Below are positions 47,440-58,097 of a stretch of 64,000 nt of DNA, piece by piece. The number at the start of each line of letters is the position of its first letter. Positions within the stretch are counted from its first letter, which is position 1. Both the position numbers and the translations under genes were made by a program. A model generated the notes under the pieces. That model did no database searches. It was not told the origin of the DNA and saw only the letters and a list, made by a program, of their open reading frames with translations. This DNA comes from Trichuris trichiura (Eukaryota > Nematoda > Enoplea > Trichinellida > Trichuridae): NCBI GenBank assembly GCA_037903355.1, contig JBAJFE010000014.1, positions 6,324,001-6,388,000 of the forward strand. Reading direction: 5' to 3'.

Positions 47440-49070
47440 TGTACAGTGCTAGCTGCGGATGAGGACTTGGAAATCACGCAATTTGACGTTAAAACTGCGT
47501 TCTTGCATAGAACTATTGACGAAGTGATCTACGTGCATCAACCTCTGTGTTACGATAATAAGTGTAAGTTGCGACGTGTAATATTGTGGTTTCCGATTCT
47601 GACATTTTCCGCATTCACATGTAAAACAAAAGAAAGTTTATTCGTCTTTTGATACGTCAACCGTTCGTCAGTCCTCGATAACGAAAACAACCCCTGGCCT
47701 CCGTGAGGGCTTCTTTAGATACCCTTGCCTTCCTTGTCAACGTCGCATGATTGGTCCAATTTCCCCATCATCTGGTACAAATAAACCATTACAAGTGCAT
47801 CGTAGTGGTCAATACTGACACCGGACAGAGCATGTCACGTGGCGCGGTTCGTGCGCCTGTACATCAACACGCCGCAGGATTACCGTCAATGTTACTGCAA
47901 GGTACGCGCTAATATGGTCTGAAGCAGGCACCAAAAGCATGGAACAGAAGGTTTCATGACTTCTTAATCACACTAAACCTAAGACAGGTGCAAGCTGATC
48001 AGTAGATCTATATGTCTGATGGACTGTTGCGGAAATGCATTATTCTTACACTGTATGTTGTTGACGGTCTTCTTTGTTGCTCAGATACAATGGCTTTGAA
48101 CGACATTGTCAGGAAATTGAGTAGTGAATTTGAAATTACAATCGGTGACTCATCAAATTTCAACGGACTGGAGATTTACCGTGATTAAAACAGAAGGACC
48201 ATCGTCACTGGACAGAAAACTTCCATCGAATGGACCTTAGTAAAATTCAATATGCACAACTGCAGTCCTGTTGAATTTCCTGGGGGTAACTCATTGAAAA
48301 TGTCAAAGGACATGAGTCCAGGCGCAACTGATGAAAGAAATGAAATGCTAAAAATACCCTACAATGCTGAAATTGGCTCGCTGATGTTTCTCATGACGTG
48401 CTCTCAACTGGACATTTCATTTGAGAAGTCAAAGACGTCCTAATTTGCTGAAAATCCTGGATTGCTTCACTGAAAAGTAGTAAAACAAATTTTCCGTTAC
48501 CTAAAAGGAATGTAAGACTTGAAGCTCACAATTTGCTCGCGACCAGAAAGGTACAAAGGTCTGCAAGATGCAACAAGTGAAATTCTTCAACTCAAAAGGT
48601 ATTCTCGTAGTGACTGGTCTCATGGCGTTGACAGCCGCCGGTCAGTGAGTGCATTTTTCTGACATTTGACAGTGGACCTGTTGTGTGGTCTACAAGAGCT
48701 CAGAAGGCCATAGCTCAGTCAACTGTTGAAGCAGATTATGTGGCCATGTCCGAACCCGCTAAAAAAAATAAAGTAGATGCAGCAGCTACTTTAGGATCTG
48801 GGAAGGAAGCAAACGAATGCTGCTTTTCTGTTCAGTGGCAATGAAGGTGCAACCTGCCTGACCAGTAATCCACAATTCCATCGGCAGACGAAGCACATCG
48901 ATGTCGGCGACCATTTCATCAGAGCCGAAAACAAGACAGTAATTGCTGTATATTATACGCCAAGCCATGAGCAACCCGCTCACATGTTAACCAAGACACT
49001 GTCTCCCGTTCGACATCTCGGTTGCCGGCAGATGCTAGACACGAGTGCAGTAGCCATAGCCTAAGAGCTG
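47440..49070 (+). pseudogene. Ty1/copia reverse transcriptase and RNase H remnant
   Basis: Plus strand, several frames: VLAADEDLEITQFDVKTAFL (47446-47510), the copia DVKTAFL block; LTLYVVDGLLCCSDTM (about 48045-48095; the catalytic YVDD reads YVVD); FEITIGDSSNFNGLEIYRD; YNAEIGSLMFLMTCSQLDIS, corresponding to the PY..A.GSL.Y....RPDI block; and RNase H parts (SQKAIAQSTVEADYVAMS; QTKHIDVGDHFI; HMLTKTL). Numerous stops and frame changes. Gag, integrase and the 5' half are absent. Confidence 0.85.
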
Positions 49071-49071
49071 C

Positions 49072-49299
49072 TGTTGGGTAAGAATAGGATATTACTCTGC
49101 GGATAAATCTTGCCGGTTGTGATGCAGGACGAGCGCTCAGTGCTTACATCTTCTTCTGACTCATCGCTACGGCTCTCACTTCTGTTTCAGCTAACTAGGT
49201 TGCGCTTTCGCTGAATCCTTGTGCGTGACTATTAGGTGTGTACTGACATTAATCTAGAGCTCCTACCTGAACTCTGAGTGCTGTGCACATAAGTTTACA
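49072..49299 (+). mobile_element. possible copia 3' LTR
   Basis: Directly after the RNase H end, TGTTGGGTAAGAATAGG opens a segment closing with GTTTACAACA, giving TGTTG/CAACA inverted ends. No second LTR is present for comparison. Confidence 0.4.
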
Positions 49300-49326
49300 A
49301 CAATAACAAACTTATGATCTTTCCTT

Positions 49327-49538
49327 TTTTGAAGATATAGTGTCTTCGTACGGGACCAAATAATTTCATTTTTAGCTTCTTTTTGTACGAATTTTCTGTC
49401 CCGTTGAAAAAAACTTTTATTAATAAACTGTCCGTAGCTTTCGGGTCCGAACTTGACCTGAAAGCTACGGACAGTTTATTAATAAAAGTTTTTTTCAATG
49501 GGACATAGAAAATCCGTACAAAAAGAAGCTAAAAATTC
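49327..49538. mobile_element. compact hammerhead-type snap-back element, 12-bp target duplication
   Basis: Starts TTGAAGATATAGTGTCTTCG like 40109. Then two near-perfect arms (TAGCTTCTTTTTGTACG, CCCGTTGAAAAAAACTTTTA, ATTAATAAACTGTCC) meet almost directly at the former core, leaving GTAGCTTTCGGGTC...GACCTGAAAGCTAC: the CTGANGA box is deleted. TGATCTTTCCTT flanks both sides (49315-49326; 49539-49550). Confidence 0.85.
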
Positions 49539-49550
49539 TGATCTTTCCTT

Positions 49551-50817
49551 AATAACTGCTCATCCACCCGTTGGGAGGAAGGTTTGTTTTGGTTGTTTCA
49601 GAAACCAGGAACGGGCAAGACAAAACGGTACGAAAGCTCTATCATGGAAATTGAAGGGTGCTCTGGATTGGCGTTCTAATGCACCTAGCTACATTAATGT
49701 TAACAGCTCCCATAAAGGTTATTTGGTTTCTTGCTCATCGGAACAGAATTACCGCATTATAATACACTAGGTTCGTATGGAATGGTTTTCTTCAAGTGGA
49801 AGGTAGAACGAGTGTCTTTACCTTGTAATGACAAGTTGCATTAGCTCATGATGTTCAATAAGCTCCAATCCTAGTACGCTTACGCTAAGCTTCATCATAG
49901 CAGGTTGCAGTCGTTTCATTGACAGGTCTTTCCGTCGGCAGGTCACTTTGTACAGTGCAATAGCGGATGAGAGCTGCCTAACAAAATTCTAACAGAATCT
50001 CTTATCCATGACGCTTATGGATTTCGTCAGTTCAGATTTTCAGAGGTTCCTACTAGAGAATTTGAACTGTAGGTTTCACCTGCCGGAACTTTTCCAATAG
50101 CTTTAACAAATCAAAATTTCGACACCTGCCCACTCACTTTTTACGCAGTGAGGCTGTTTGGCGTATTTGTAGCTCATCTTATTGCAAGAGTGTTTGTTCA
50201 TTGCTGAAATTTTCAGAAAATTTCAATTTCTATTCGCAACATTGCAGAATCCTGAAAACCAAAGAATAAAAATTTACTTATAGCGCGCTTTAATTAATCT
50301 GAAAATCATTACCATATAATTCGCTCCTCCTTCACATTGTCGAATTCAAAAGATATTCGTGCTCTTACCGCCATGAAATGGAGCAGCGCCTTCAAGAAAA
50401 TGTTAAAAGATTTGATTCGCTATTGCACTTTACAAAACGGCTAGTCAATGAAACGACCTCCTCTGCAAATTAAGACACTGACTTCCTGCATGCTTTTCAG
50501 TCGTGACTAATGTAGAAAGGATGATGTGAGAAACCGTTGCCAAAAAGCAATATTTATTAATAATATCACTCGCAGCATGGCTTACCAACAGCCTTCTTAA
50601 TAGCAGCATCCACTCCCGTCAACACCTTGTAATTTTGATAAACCACGACGTGCAGGTGGTGGTAGAACTTTTGGTTCAACCTAGCAGTTCTGTGCTAGTT
50701 GAAATCTCTGAGTCACAGAGCTTACTAAGAAAGCAGCAGCGGAAGCTTAGACTTCTGCCATCACGGTAATGTCCTACGACTGAAACTGAAAATAGCTGAC
50801 AGAGTAATTGTCTAGTT
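49551..50817. other. unassigned DNA
   Basis: Starts with CTCATCCACCCGTTGG, reminiscent of the 27180 element family (CTCATCCATCCGTTGG), so 49551-49620 may be an older copy's remnant. No gene was recognised. Confidence 0.35.
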
Positions 50818-51237
50818 CAGTGATTCTCACGGTAGGGCAAGTGCCCCACCGGGGGCCCTTCGAGGGCCCATTTGAGCTGTGGCGGGCACACGTTCCACCT
50901 GAGCAATCGTGTTGAAGTGCATAGAAAGGTATGGCCTGCGGATCAGATATTGTCCTTCCTGCCTAAGAGAAAGCTGCATGCTCGTTGCGCCCGGCGATTC
51001 GGATTGGCTGGAAGGCAGTATCGGGGGGGGGAGGGGAATGCGCGCAGCTGGTTCTGAGGTGAGAAAGTAAGTGTTTGATACACTATCCGGGAAATGCATT
51101 CCCGACAGAACTTTGTGCAGCACCTACATTATGACGTCCCGGCTACCCACCCTCTTCCCATCGAGCCAATCAGCGCGCTCGAAATCGGCTAACCAGAATT
51201 GGGGGAGGGCACGCAATCCTGGCCTTGAGAAATACTG
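50818..51237. mobile_element. hAT-type MITE, copy 2
   Basis: Starts CAGTGATTCTCACGG and ends CTTGAGAAATACTG. The flanks GTCTAGTT and GTCTAGTC form an 8-bp duplication with one later change. Contains a run of G (51027-51034) where copy 1 has other sequence. Confidence 0.85.
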
Positions 51238-51333
51238 GTCTAGTCGGTTAAGTGCTATCATTGTGGCCTTCTGCATTCTGGGATCTGAAGTTCAAAGATT
51301 TGTCAGAGATGTTTGTTTTCCACCGCACTAAAA

Positions 51334-53097
51334 CAGGTATCCCCCGCTTTACGAACGCCCGTTTTACGAGGAAGCTGAATTTTTACCTATTTTCGCTTCG
51401 CGAGCTTACTGCGTAGGCGTTTCTTCGCTTTTACCAAAAAAGTGCGATGGAGTAATAGAACGATAGCAGGCTGTTAAAATTTGCCCCGTTTTTCTGACTT
51501 CATGCAGCGGCCACTCACTCATTTTGCGCAAAATGGTCAAGTGTCCCGTCAGGCTGCTTACAAACGAACGAACAGCGCTGGTATCAAGTCACCATAGTTC
51601 CGACCTATCCCCGGGGCTGGGACCAGAATCCTGAAAATCGATTCTCTGCAAATTCTAAATTTGGGCCAAAATTTTGAAAGGTTGAGATCGTGAATGAGTC
51701 AAAATCCTGATAGGTCGAAATCCCGAATGGTTTGAAAATGCACTGTAAAGGATGGCCTTATGGCTGTTATGCGTTGACATCTAGATAAGAAATATATTTG
51801 AGCAGATGCCCTATTATACTGTTCTTGTTTTTTCTTCTAAAAATTTCTTCACGCAATTTCCAACCCGTTTTTTAATTAACATTTATTGCATGAACGTTCC
51901 ATCCAGCGCTTTCAGGTTTTCCCATGACCCGTCATTTTAAAAACCCGTTAAGAAGAAAAAGGAAAAAAAAATCAAGCACGCAAGCACAGATAAAGCGAAG
52001 AGGACAACGAGGGGCACAGAAGAAGGAAGACGGAGACGCGGCAAAGAGGAAAGTTTAAAATCTGATCTGCTTAAAAACAGAGGGATATATATGGTTGGTT
52101 TTGCTCGTTGTCGCTCTTTTGTTAATGTGTGGCAGTCTGGGAAAGTCGGTTGGACGCTCGCTGCACTGTCTGATTGACTAGGTGGGACTGATGCTCGACG
52201 GCTCATGACAGAGCTGACAGCTGATGTCTCCACCAAAGTTGGTCTGAGGGAGGGCTTGCAACCATAAAGATCGAACCGACAGACGGCACAATTTTCGCTG
52301 ATGACGGGGCATGGAGAGATCGGAAAGGTCCGGAATGAACGCTTATGCAATAAATGTTAATTAAAACGGGTTGGAAATTGCGCGAACAAATTTTTAGAAG
52401 AAAAAACAAGAACAGTATAATAGGGCATCTGCTCAAATATATTTCTTATCTAAAAGATGTCAACGCAAAACAGCCATAAGGCCACCCTTTACAGAGCATT
52501 TCCAGCCTGTTCGGGACCTCGCCTTCCGGGATTTTAGCTGCCGTCGCCTGTCCCTCTAACATCTACCCTCTTTCTTGAACTGTTTCTTCCTTGTTATGAC
52601 AAGCAAACGAAGGGAGTGAAAGCTAATCGGTTTCCCTAAAAAGTCACCTTCTACCTCTACGGCAGCAGCCGAGGAAGCGCAGTAACCGTCTTCCACAGGG
52701 ACAGAAATGTAGATCGGACAATAGTGCCTTTTCCAGGTCGAGCCATACGGTCTTGCGACACTCCCCGCTATCCATTCCTCCGCGGTTTCAGCATTCTAGT
52801 GGGATAAGTAGCTCACCAAGTATAGCAATGGAGGGACACCCTACATAAGTTGTTTTTGCTTGACATGTACTTTTATCATTCGCACGGACGCTGTTTTTAC
52901 TACCCATTATTGCTCTGCACGTTTCCTTGCGTTTTACCCACTGTCAGTGGCGCTTGTCAGACTGTTTCCAGGAGATCAGGTCCACTTAAAACGGTTTCCC
53001 GTGTTAAAAAATAGCTATCGCTTCTTCGACTTACGAACGTTCGCTTTACGAACAATCTTTCCGGTCCCATCAACATTCGTTAACCGCAGGATACTTG
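51334..53097. mobile_element. Tigger-type MITE interrupted by a hammerhead-like element
   Basis: Left end CAGGTATCCCCCGCTTTACG and right end (reverse complement) CAAGTATCCTGCGG share the CARGTATCC start, and GCTTTACGAAC occurs near both ends. A following TA at the right fits a pogo target. The interval 51736-52501 is a separate insertion. No transposase is encoded. Confidence 0.55.
51736..52501. mobile_element. hammerhead-like snap-back element (long subtype)
   Basis: Outer arms (AAATGCACTGTAAAGGATGG, TATGGCTGTTATGCGTTGAC, TTTGAGCAGATGCCC, TTCTTGTTTTTTCTTCT) are inverted at 52340-52501. The left core is truncated after GACCCGTCAT. The right arm has CTGATGACGGGGC on the plus strand at 52299-52311 with a decayed GAAA side. 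The rest of the right arm matches 598-1130 in reverse. Confidence 0.65.
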
Positions 53098-54639
53098 TAT
53101 TTTATGGTTGATTCACTGAAACGCTGGTACAGTGAGCTAGGAACAGAAGTTGAGGACCTGTCAGCGCATTTGGGTTAGCAAGAATACAATCAACGGTATA
53201 ATCATGCGTTCATATTTGAACACTCATTGAGCCAAGTGATCCATGATTAATTTTGGAAGCCTACGATTTCTGAAAATGGTTTCCAACGGTTTATTACTTT
53301 TTAATGCAAACAAGTGACCGTATAAATTACAGTGGCACCGTATTATTGTCGCATTGGGTAAAGTTTGTTATGCCGTACACATTACTGAGGTCTTACTTGT
53401 CTACGATAGAGTACCGCTTCCCCTGCATTTATTAATGTGCAAACAAATGCTATTGGCTTTCTGGTTCCAGGTGAAAGTTGGTAGCAAAACGGTGCACTGA
53501 GTCTTTAATGGCAAGCACTGGTAGATAAACTAATTGGGCAGCTTTCGCACGTTGAATCAGGTAACTAGTCGACTGCAGTTGATACTGCAGGTAACTATAG
53601 TTCTCCACATGTTGCTCCAAGTTAGATCTTAACTTAAAGGTAAAACTGTCGGCCTAAAGCGTGCGTGTGGTGCCATGCATACGTCAATGATTTGTTGCAA
53701 CAGGAAAACTTCCGGATTTGACGGAGACGGTGCCGACTTTGTGAACCTCACGTTTACGAGTTGTTAAAAAGGTTGATTTATATAAAACTTGGCCGGTCCT
53801 ACTACCGGCGCCGCGTAAGCGACTCCTCTAGACATAGATCGCTGTGTTCTCTGTTGCAGATCTGTTTAGAGTAGACGTCCCAAATTTACACGCAAATTTA
53901 TGTAGCAGTGCCGATGCCTTGCTCGCTCGGTAACTGCGTTCGCTGAACCGCCTTGGTAAGCGACAGGGTGTAATAATTGGCCTGCCCTCTTATCTCTCAA
54001 GGGGGGATGAGCTAGTTTGTACTAGTAGTTAAAGGCGCCAGACGGCCCTTAGGGCTGCCATTGTTTATTCGCATGCTAATCAGTGTTTCAACCAAGCGCA
54101 AAATCTTAGTCTTACAATACGGCTCTCCGTGCTGAACTGTGCGTGAAGTTTGCCTGCGCTTTCACAGTAAAGCGCCACGCGTCAACGCTCGAAGTAGAAA
54201 CCGTGGATGTCCGGAGCTTCATCCCACTGCCTTATTTCGTTCTGCATACTGCGACATGTGAAGTTCGCTGTGGATAAAGCCTCCATTTCATTGAATGTGG
54301 CTAATGTTTTCGTTCAGTCGTATCAGACTATTCGTGACTCCAACGAGACGGTTTTTGGAGTTTCCTTAATAAACATCAGGAGTCAAAGATTGAAGTTCTC
54401 ATAGCGGGTCTTAGTGTTGTCCTTCATTCGCAAATGGATCCTTCCCCTTTGAGCGGTGTAAACGAAGCGATCGAAACGTTTGATTTGATTTGTTTTAATC
54501 AAAGCTTTCGGAAAACGACTGTTTTCGTCTCCAGTGATAAGGCGTAGGCACATGCAATTGCCTGTTTTAGAGCTTTCATACCACAGAAGGTGGGTCAAGG
54601 ATCTAACGTTCAGCAGCTAGCTCTAGCTGGTCAGGCCAG
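53098..54639. other. unassigned DNA
   Basis: No exon or element boundary supported. A 71-codon minus frame (54383-54598) follows the PLE fragment on its strand and could be further PLE-derived sequence, but shows no known motif. Confidence 0.35.
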
Positions 54640-55310
54640 TCCACGTTTCCCTAACCTGGACAGTTTCTGCTGTTGATAGTGATATTTTGGACGGGTAGAA
54701 AGCCTCTTATTCTTCTGAGGAAAAATTGGCTCTTGTGATAAGTGATCGCTGATCTGAGGTCTAGCGAACATTGACAGAATGTTGAACGGGCGCTGAGCTT
54801 TTGATAGCGTCTGCTGTCGTCTTCGCCGAGTTTCTGCCGTCCTTCAGAATCTGTTTGTGCTTTTTTTCGGTGGTCTATTACGCTCTGAGTCATATTGGGT
54901 AATGTTGTTCTGTCGCCCCTCTGCGAGTCGTTCAAGTCAGCTCTTGTTGATTAATGTCCGTTGTGTTTGATCAAGGCTTGCTTGTAAAGACCGAGTGCGT
55001 CCAAGTATTGGTTAAATCTGTGAAGTGCTTCCCGTTTTTCCTATGTAGGAGGCATCGCAACCACGTGTGATCTTATAAACAACACCCAATCCCTTGTCTG
55101 GTGACAACTTTGTTTATGGTCGTCCAGCCCAATTCGATTGCTATGAATCTTCGTTGGCCGTTCTCTCCGTTGTTTCTTCAAGGAATTTCCGCCTCTAATC
55201 CCTTCATTGATACCTAAGAGGAATGCAGTTCCCTATCCGATAATCTGTTACTCAAGAAGAACAATGGGTTCCGCCGCTTCCTGACAACTGGTACTTCCGC
55301 CAGGGATGAG
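54640..55310 (-). pseudogene. Penelope-like element, GIY-YIG endonuclease end
   Basis: Minus strand: SPDKGLGVVYKITRGCDASY then IGKTGS (about 55120-55045), the K.GVVYKI.C..C...YIG.TG block where the PLE reverse transcriptase linker meets the GIY-YIG endonuclease. After a frame break comes a hydrophilic C-terminal region (LGLYKQALIKHNGH, then the 94-codon frame 54935-54651). A stop after the TGS..QI segment and the frame break make it inactive. Confidence 0.7.
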
Positions 55311-56029
55311 AAGATAAACCCACATTTTCAATGTAACTTTCTTAGGCGCCATTTCCATCATAGGGAAATATTAATAATTCTATTCAGCATTCAAATGACG
55401 TAAGTGCCGTAGAGATGTATGTGATATTAGTAGGTGATTACGGACGGGTAATCCCATACCGCAGGAAACGTTACTCTCGTTGTATGGGTCAATGATTTTT
55501 CTAATTGGCTTAATTAGTGTTAATATTCATAGCTGAGAGCGAACTGAAAAGTCATCCAGCGACAGAAAGCTAAAGGATAATTTAGCAAGGAATAGAAATT
55601 CGTTGGTTGCACTTGTGAAAAGCAGAAGAGAAGGAAAGCTGTCATGTCTAAATGTCGTAGCACGTTCGTTCGCATGTTCAAAACGGAAAATCAACAACCT
55701 AAGCGCATCTGTTCAATTAAAGCCGCTTCGCTTACATGCGAACGTCAGACTGAGTGTCTATATAAATTCTCTGCTTTTGCTCAGTAATTTCTCATATTTG
55801 TGCGGTAGGCGATGTTCTTGAAGCTATTCTGTTTCATCTCTCTATCAAGCAATATGCTGATTGGGCAGGTATGTTTCGTTGATAATTCTGTGTTTCACTG
55901 GTTCCTACGCGTTTTGAAATTGTAATATTTCTTCCCAAAAAGGGTTATGTTCTATACTCATAACAGCGTTCATAAGTTCGTCCTGCTTTTTTCGATTGCC
56001 TTAACGTAGTTTTTTCCATCGAAACTACA
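55311..56029. other. unassigned DNA
   Basis: Nothing recognised apart from possible mariner or PLE debris near 55930-56029. Confidence 0.3.
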
Positions 56030-57088
56030 AACCGTTCAGTCAACAATGTATTCCTCTTCGCTATACATTACCTCTTCTCAACGACTGGCAAGCTGTTCTA
56101 TCCCGTGTCTGTAGAAATGTGGGGATTTGGAGGAAAAGAAGTCGGAGAACCATTTTTGGAGCTCTTCGTTATTGAAGGAAACGTTGCGCAAGTTGACAGA
56201 GAGCAAACTGAAAAACTAATAATCGGATTGAACGAGGTCAGGCAAATTACCCGGATGCGGAAGCAGTTCACATCCGAGTTCCTGGATGGCTGTTTTGGTG
56301 ATGATTGCAGTGTGCGGTCAGGCACTGTCGTGCTGCAGCATTATGGCATGTTGTCTCTTCTGCCTTTTCTGCTGAATAGCGCTTGCCAAATGCCGTAATT
56401 GTTCCACATAAATTGTGGCGATGATAGTCTGGTTCTTCGGAAGCAATTCGAAATTTATAAAACCTTCATAATTCTACCGGACAGCCAGCATAGCTTCTCA
56501 TTGATGCAATTTAAGCTTCGTTCGTGTGGGTGAATCCTTATCAACGCTCATCCAATTCTTCCTTTGTTTCATGTTAACCTGTGCAGGCACCACTTTTCGT
56601 CGCCCATAATGATCTGGCTAAAGAAAGGGCGACGTTGGGCAGCAGCTTGACGGTACTGTGCAAAGGGAAAACAAGTGGCAGAAACTCACCGGATTTTGTC
56701 CTCTTGACTCAACTGATGTGGCACCCATGATGCCATTTACTGTACCTTTCTCACAGATAGTAAATATCAGGTCGAAGTCACATGACTGCAACCCATCCCA
56801 TCTTTTCAGCCAGTTCACATGTCGGCTATCGTAGATCTTCGTGGACTAAGGCGTTCAGCCTCTCTTCATCAAAATCGCCTGACTTCTCTAACGTCGCACT
56901 GTCACTTAGAGTGATCGATTTCCATTCCTAAAGCGGGAAGACCACTGTCAAACTGCTCGGCCACTGTCAGCCTCTTCCCCGTAGTCCACCGGAATCATTT
57001 TAGCGACTGCAGCAGCACTAAATCGTCCATTATACAGGAAAAATAGGCTGTGTTGAAAACGTTCCTTTTTGTCAACCTGACGCTCCAT
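56030..57088 (-). pseudogene. mariner transposase pseudogene, nearly full length
   Basis: A different mariner subfamily from the other three copies. Minus strand from ATG at 57088: MERQVDKKERFQHSLFF.YNG helix-turn-helix start, ELAEKMGW, MGDEKWCLH (first catalytic D) with K.WMSVDKDSPT, MLAVR.NYEGFINFELLPK, NQTIIATIYVEQL (about 56430), AIQQKRQKRQH, then HPGN.PDLVQSDY in place of HPPYSPDLAPSDY (near 56255), and FYRHGIEQLASR at the end. Many frame changes and stops. Its HPGN segment recurs in the palindrome at 60397-60487. Confidence 0.8.
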
Positions 57089-57299
57089 ATTTCCAGCTAA
57101 GATGAAACTTCTCATCAGCGCAATATTATAATGTCACTATACTAGCTTGTAGATAACATCGAGTGGTATTAAAAGCAATCACTTACTAAAAACTTTACTT
57201 CAGAAGAAAACGGAATGAACTCATAAAACTACCCAATATAATTAGCATAAAAAATCTAAGTGTACTATGCTTCAGTATTGTTGCAACCTAAAGTATTTA

Positions 57300-57530
57300 G
57301 TGTGGATTTGATCTAATTGAAAGAGTTTGTATTGGAAAACGTGGTCAATAAAAGATTTTGGATATTCGTTTTTGTAGATCTTTCTAATGTATTTAAGTTC
57401 TGACTGAAGTTGTTCAGGGTTGCACAAATCAATTGGTCTATCAATCATTCTGGAGAGACTGCCACGCTTTACCGAATGTGGGTGACATGAGGAACATTTG
57501 AAACATTAGTCTGTGTGTTGGTTTCCTATA
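57300..57530 (-). pseudogene. Penelope-like element fragment, minus copy
   Basis: Minus strand: a KPTHRL/CSSCHPHSV block, then SRMIDRPIDLCNPEQLQSEL and KYIRKIYKNEYPKSFIDHV. This is the PLE segment between the RT palm and the GIY-YIG endonuclease (KPT.T....SSHHP, then L..R...LC....L..EL...F..NGYP..FI). It ends after the FIDHVFQYKL block. Confidence 0.75.
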
Positions 57531-58097
57531 AACTCTGGTTTTAAGCCCTTGATTTGTGCTAAGGTGTATAAATTAAGTTTAGAATAAACCAACTTACAGA
57601 CCAACATCCCAAATGTTCCTCAAATCACCCACGTTCGGTAATGCGTGGAATTTTTTCCAGAATGGTTGATAGAGGAACTGATTTGTGCAACCCTGAACAC
57701 CTTCAGTCAGAACTTAACTACATTAAAAAGACCTACAAAAACGAATACCCAGAATCTTTTATTGACCATGTATTGCAATTCAAAATCAACAACCGCAGTT
57801 TACCCAAAGCAAATACTTTGCACTATCCATGTTAGGTATTCCTTACGTGGTAGGATTAGGAAAAAAAAAGTCGTCCGGCTAGGAAGACAATTAGTTTTTC
57901 GAGTCTTCTTCAAGGGCTTCCGCAAACTCCGGTCGATTTTTCGTAAGGACAAAACGAAGGTCCCAGCAGACAAAAAGACAGGATTAATCTAAAGCGGTCG
58001 AATGTGCATGCGCAGGTATTTACATCGGAAAAACAGGCAACACCCTAGAACATAGGTTCAGTGAACACATAAAAGAAAGCTCAGAAGTTGCAATAAC

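Noticed and set aside
19477..49538. Calling the snap-back elements ordinary TIR MITEs
   Set aside because: Their target duplications are 11-15 bp and variable, one end often extends beyond the inverted arm, and no TA or TTAA target is seen.
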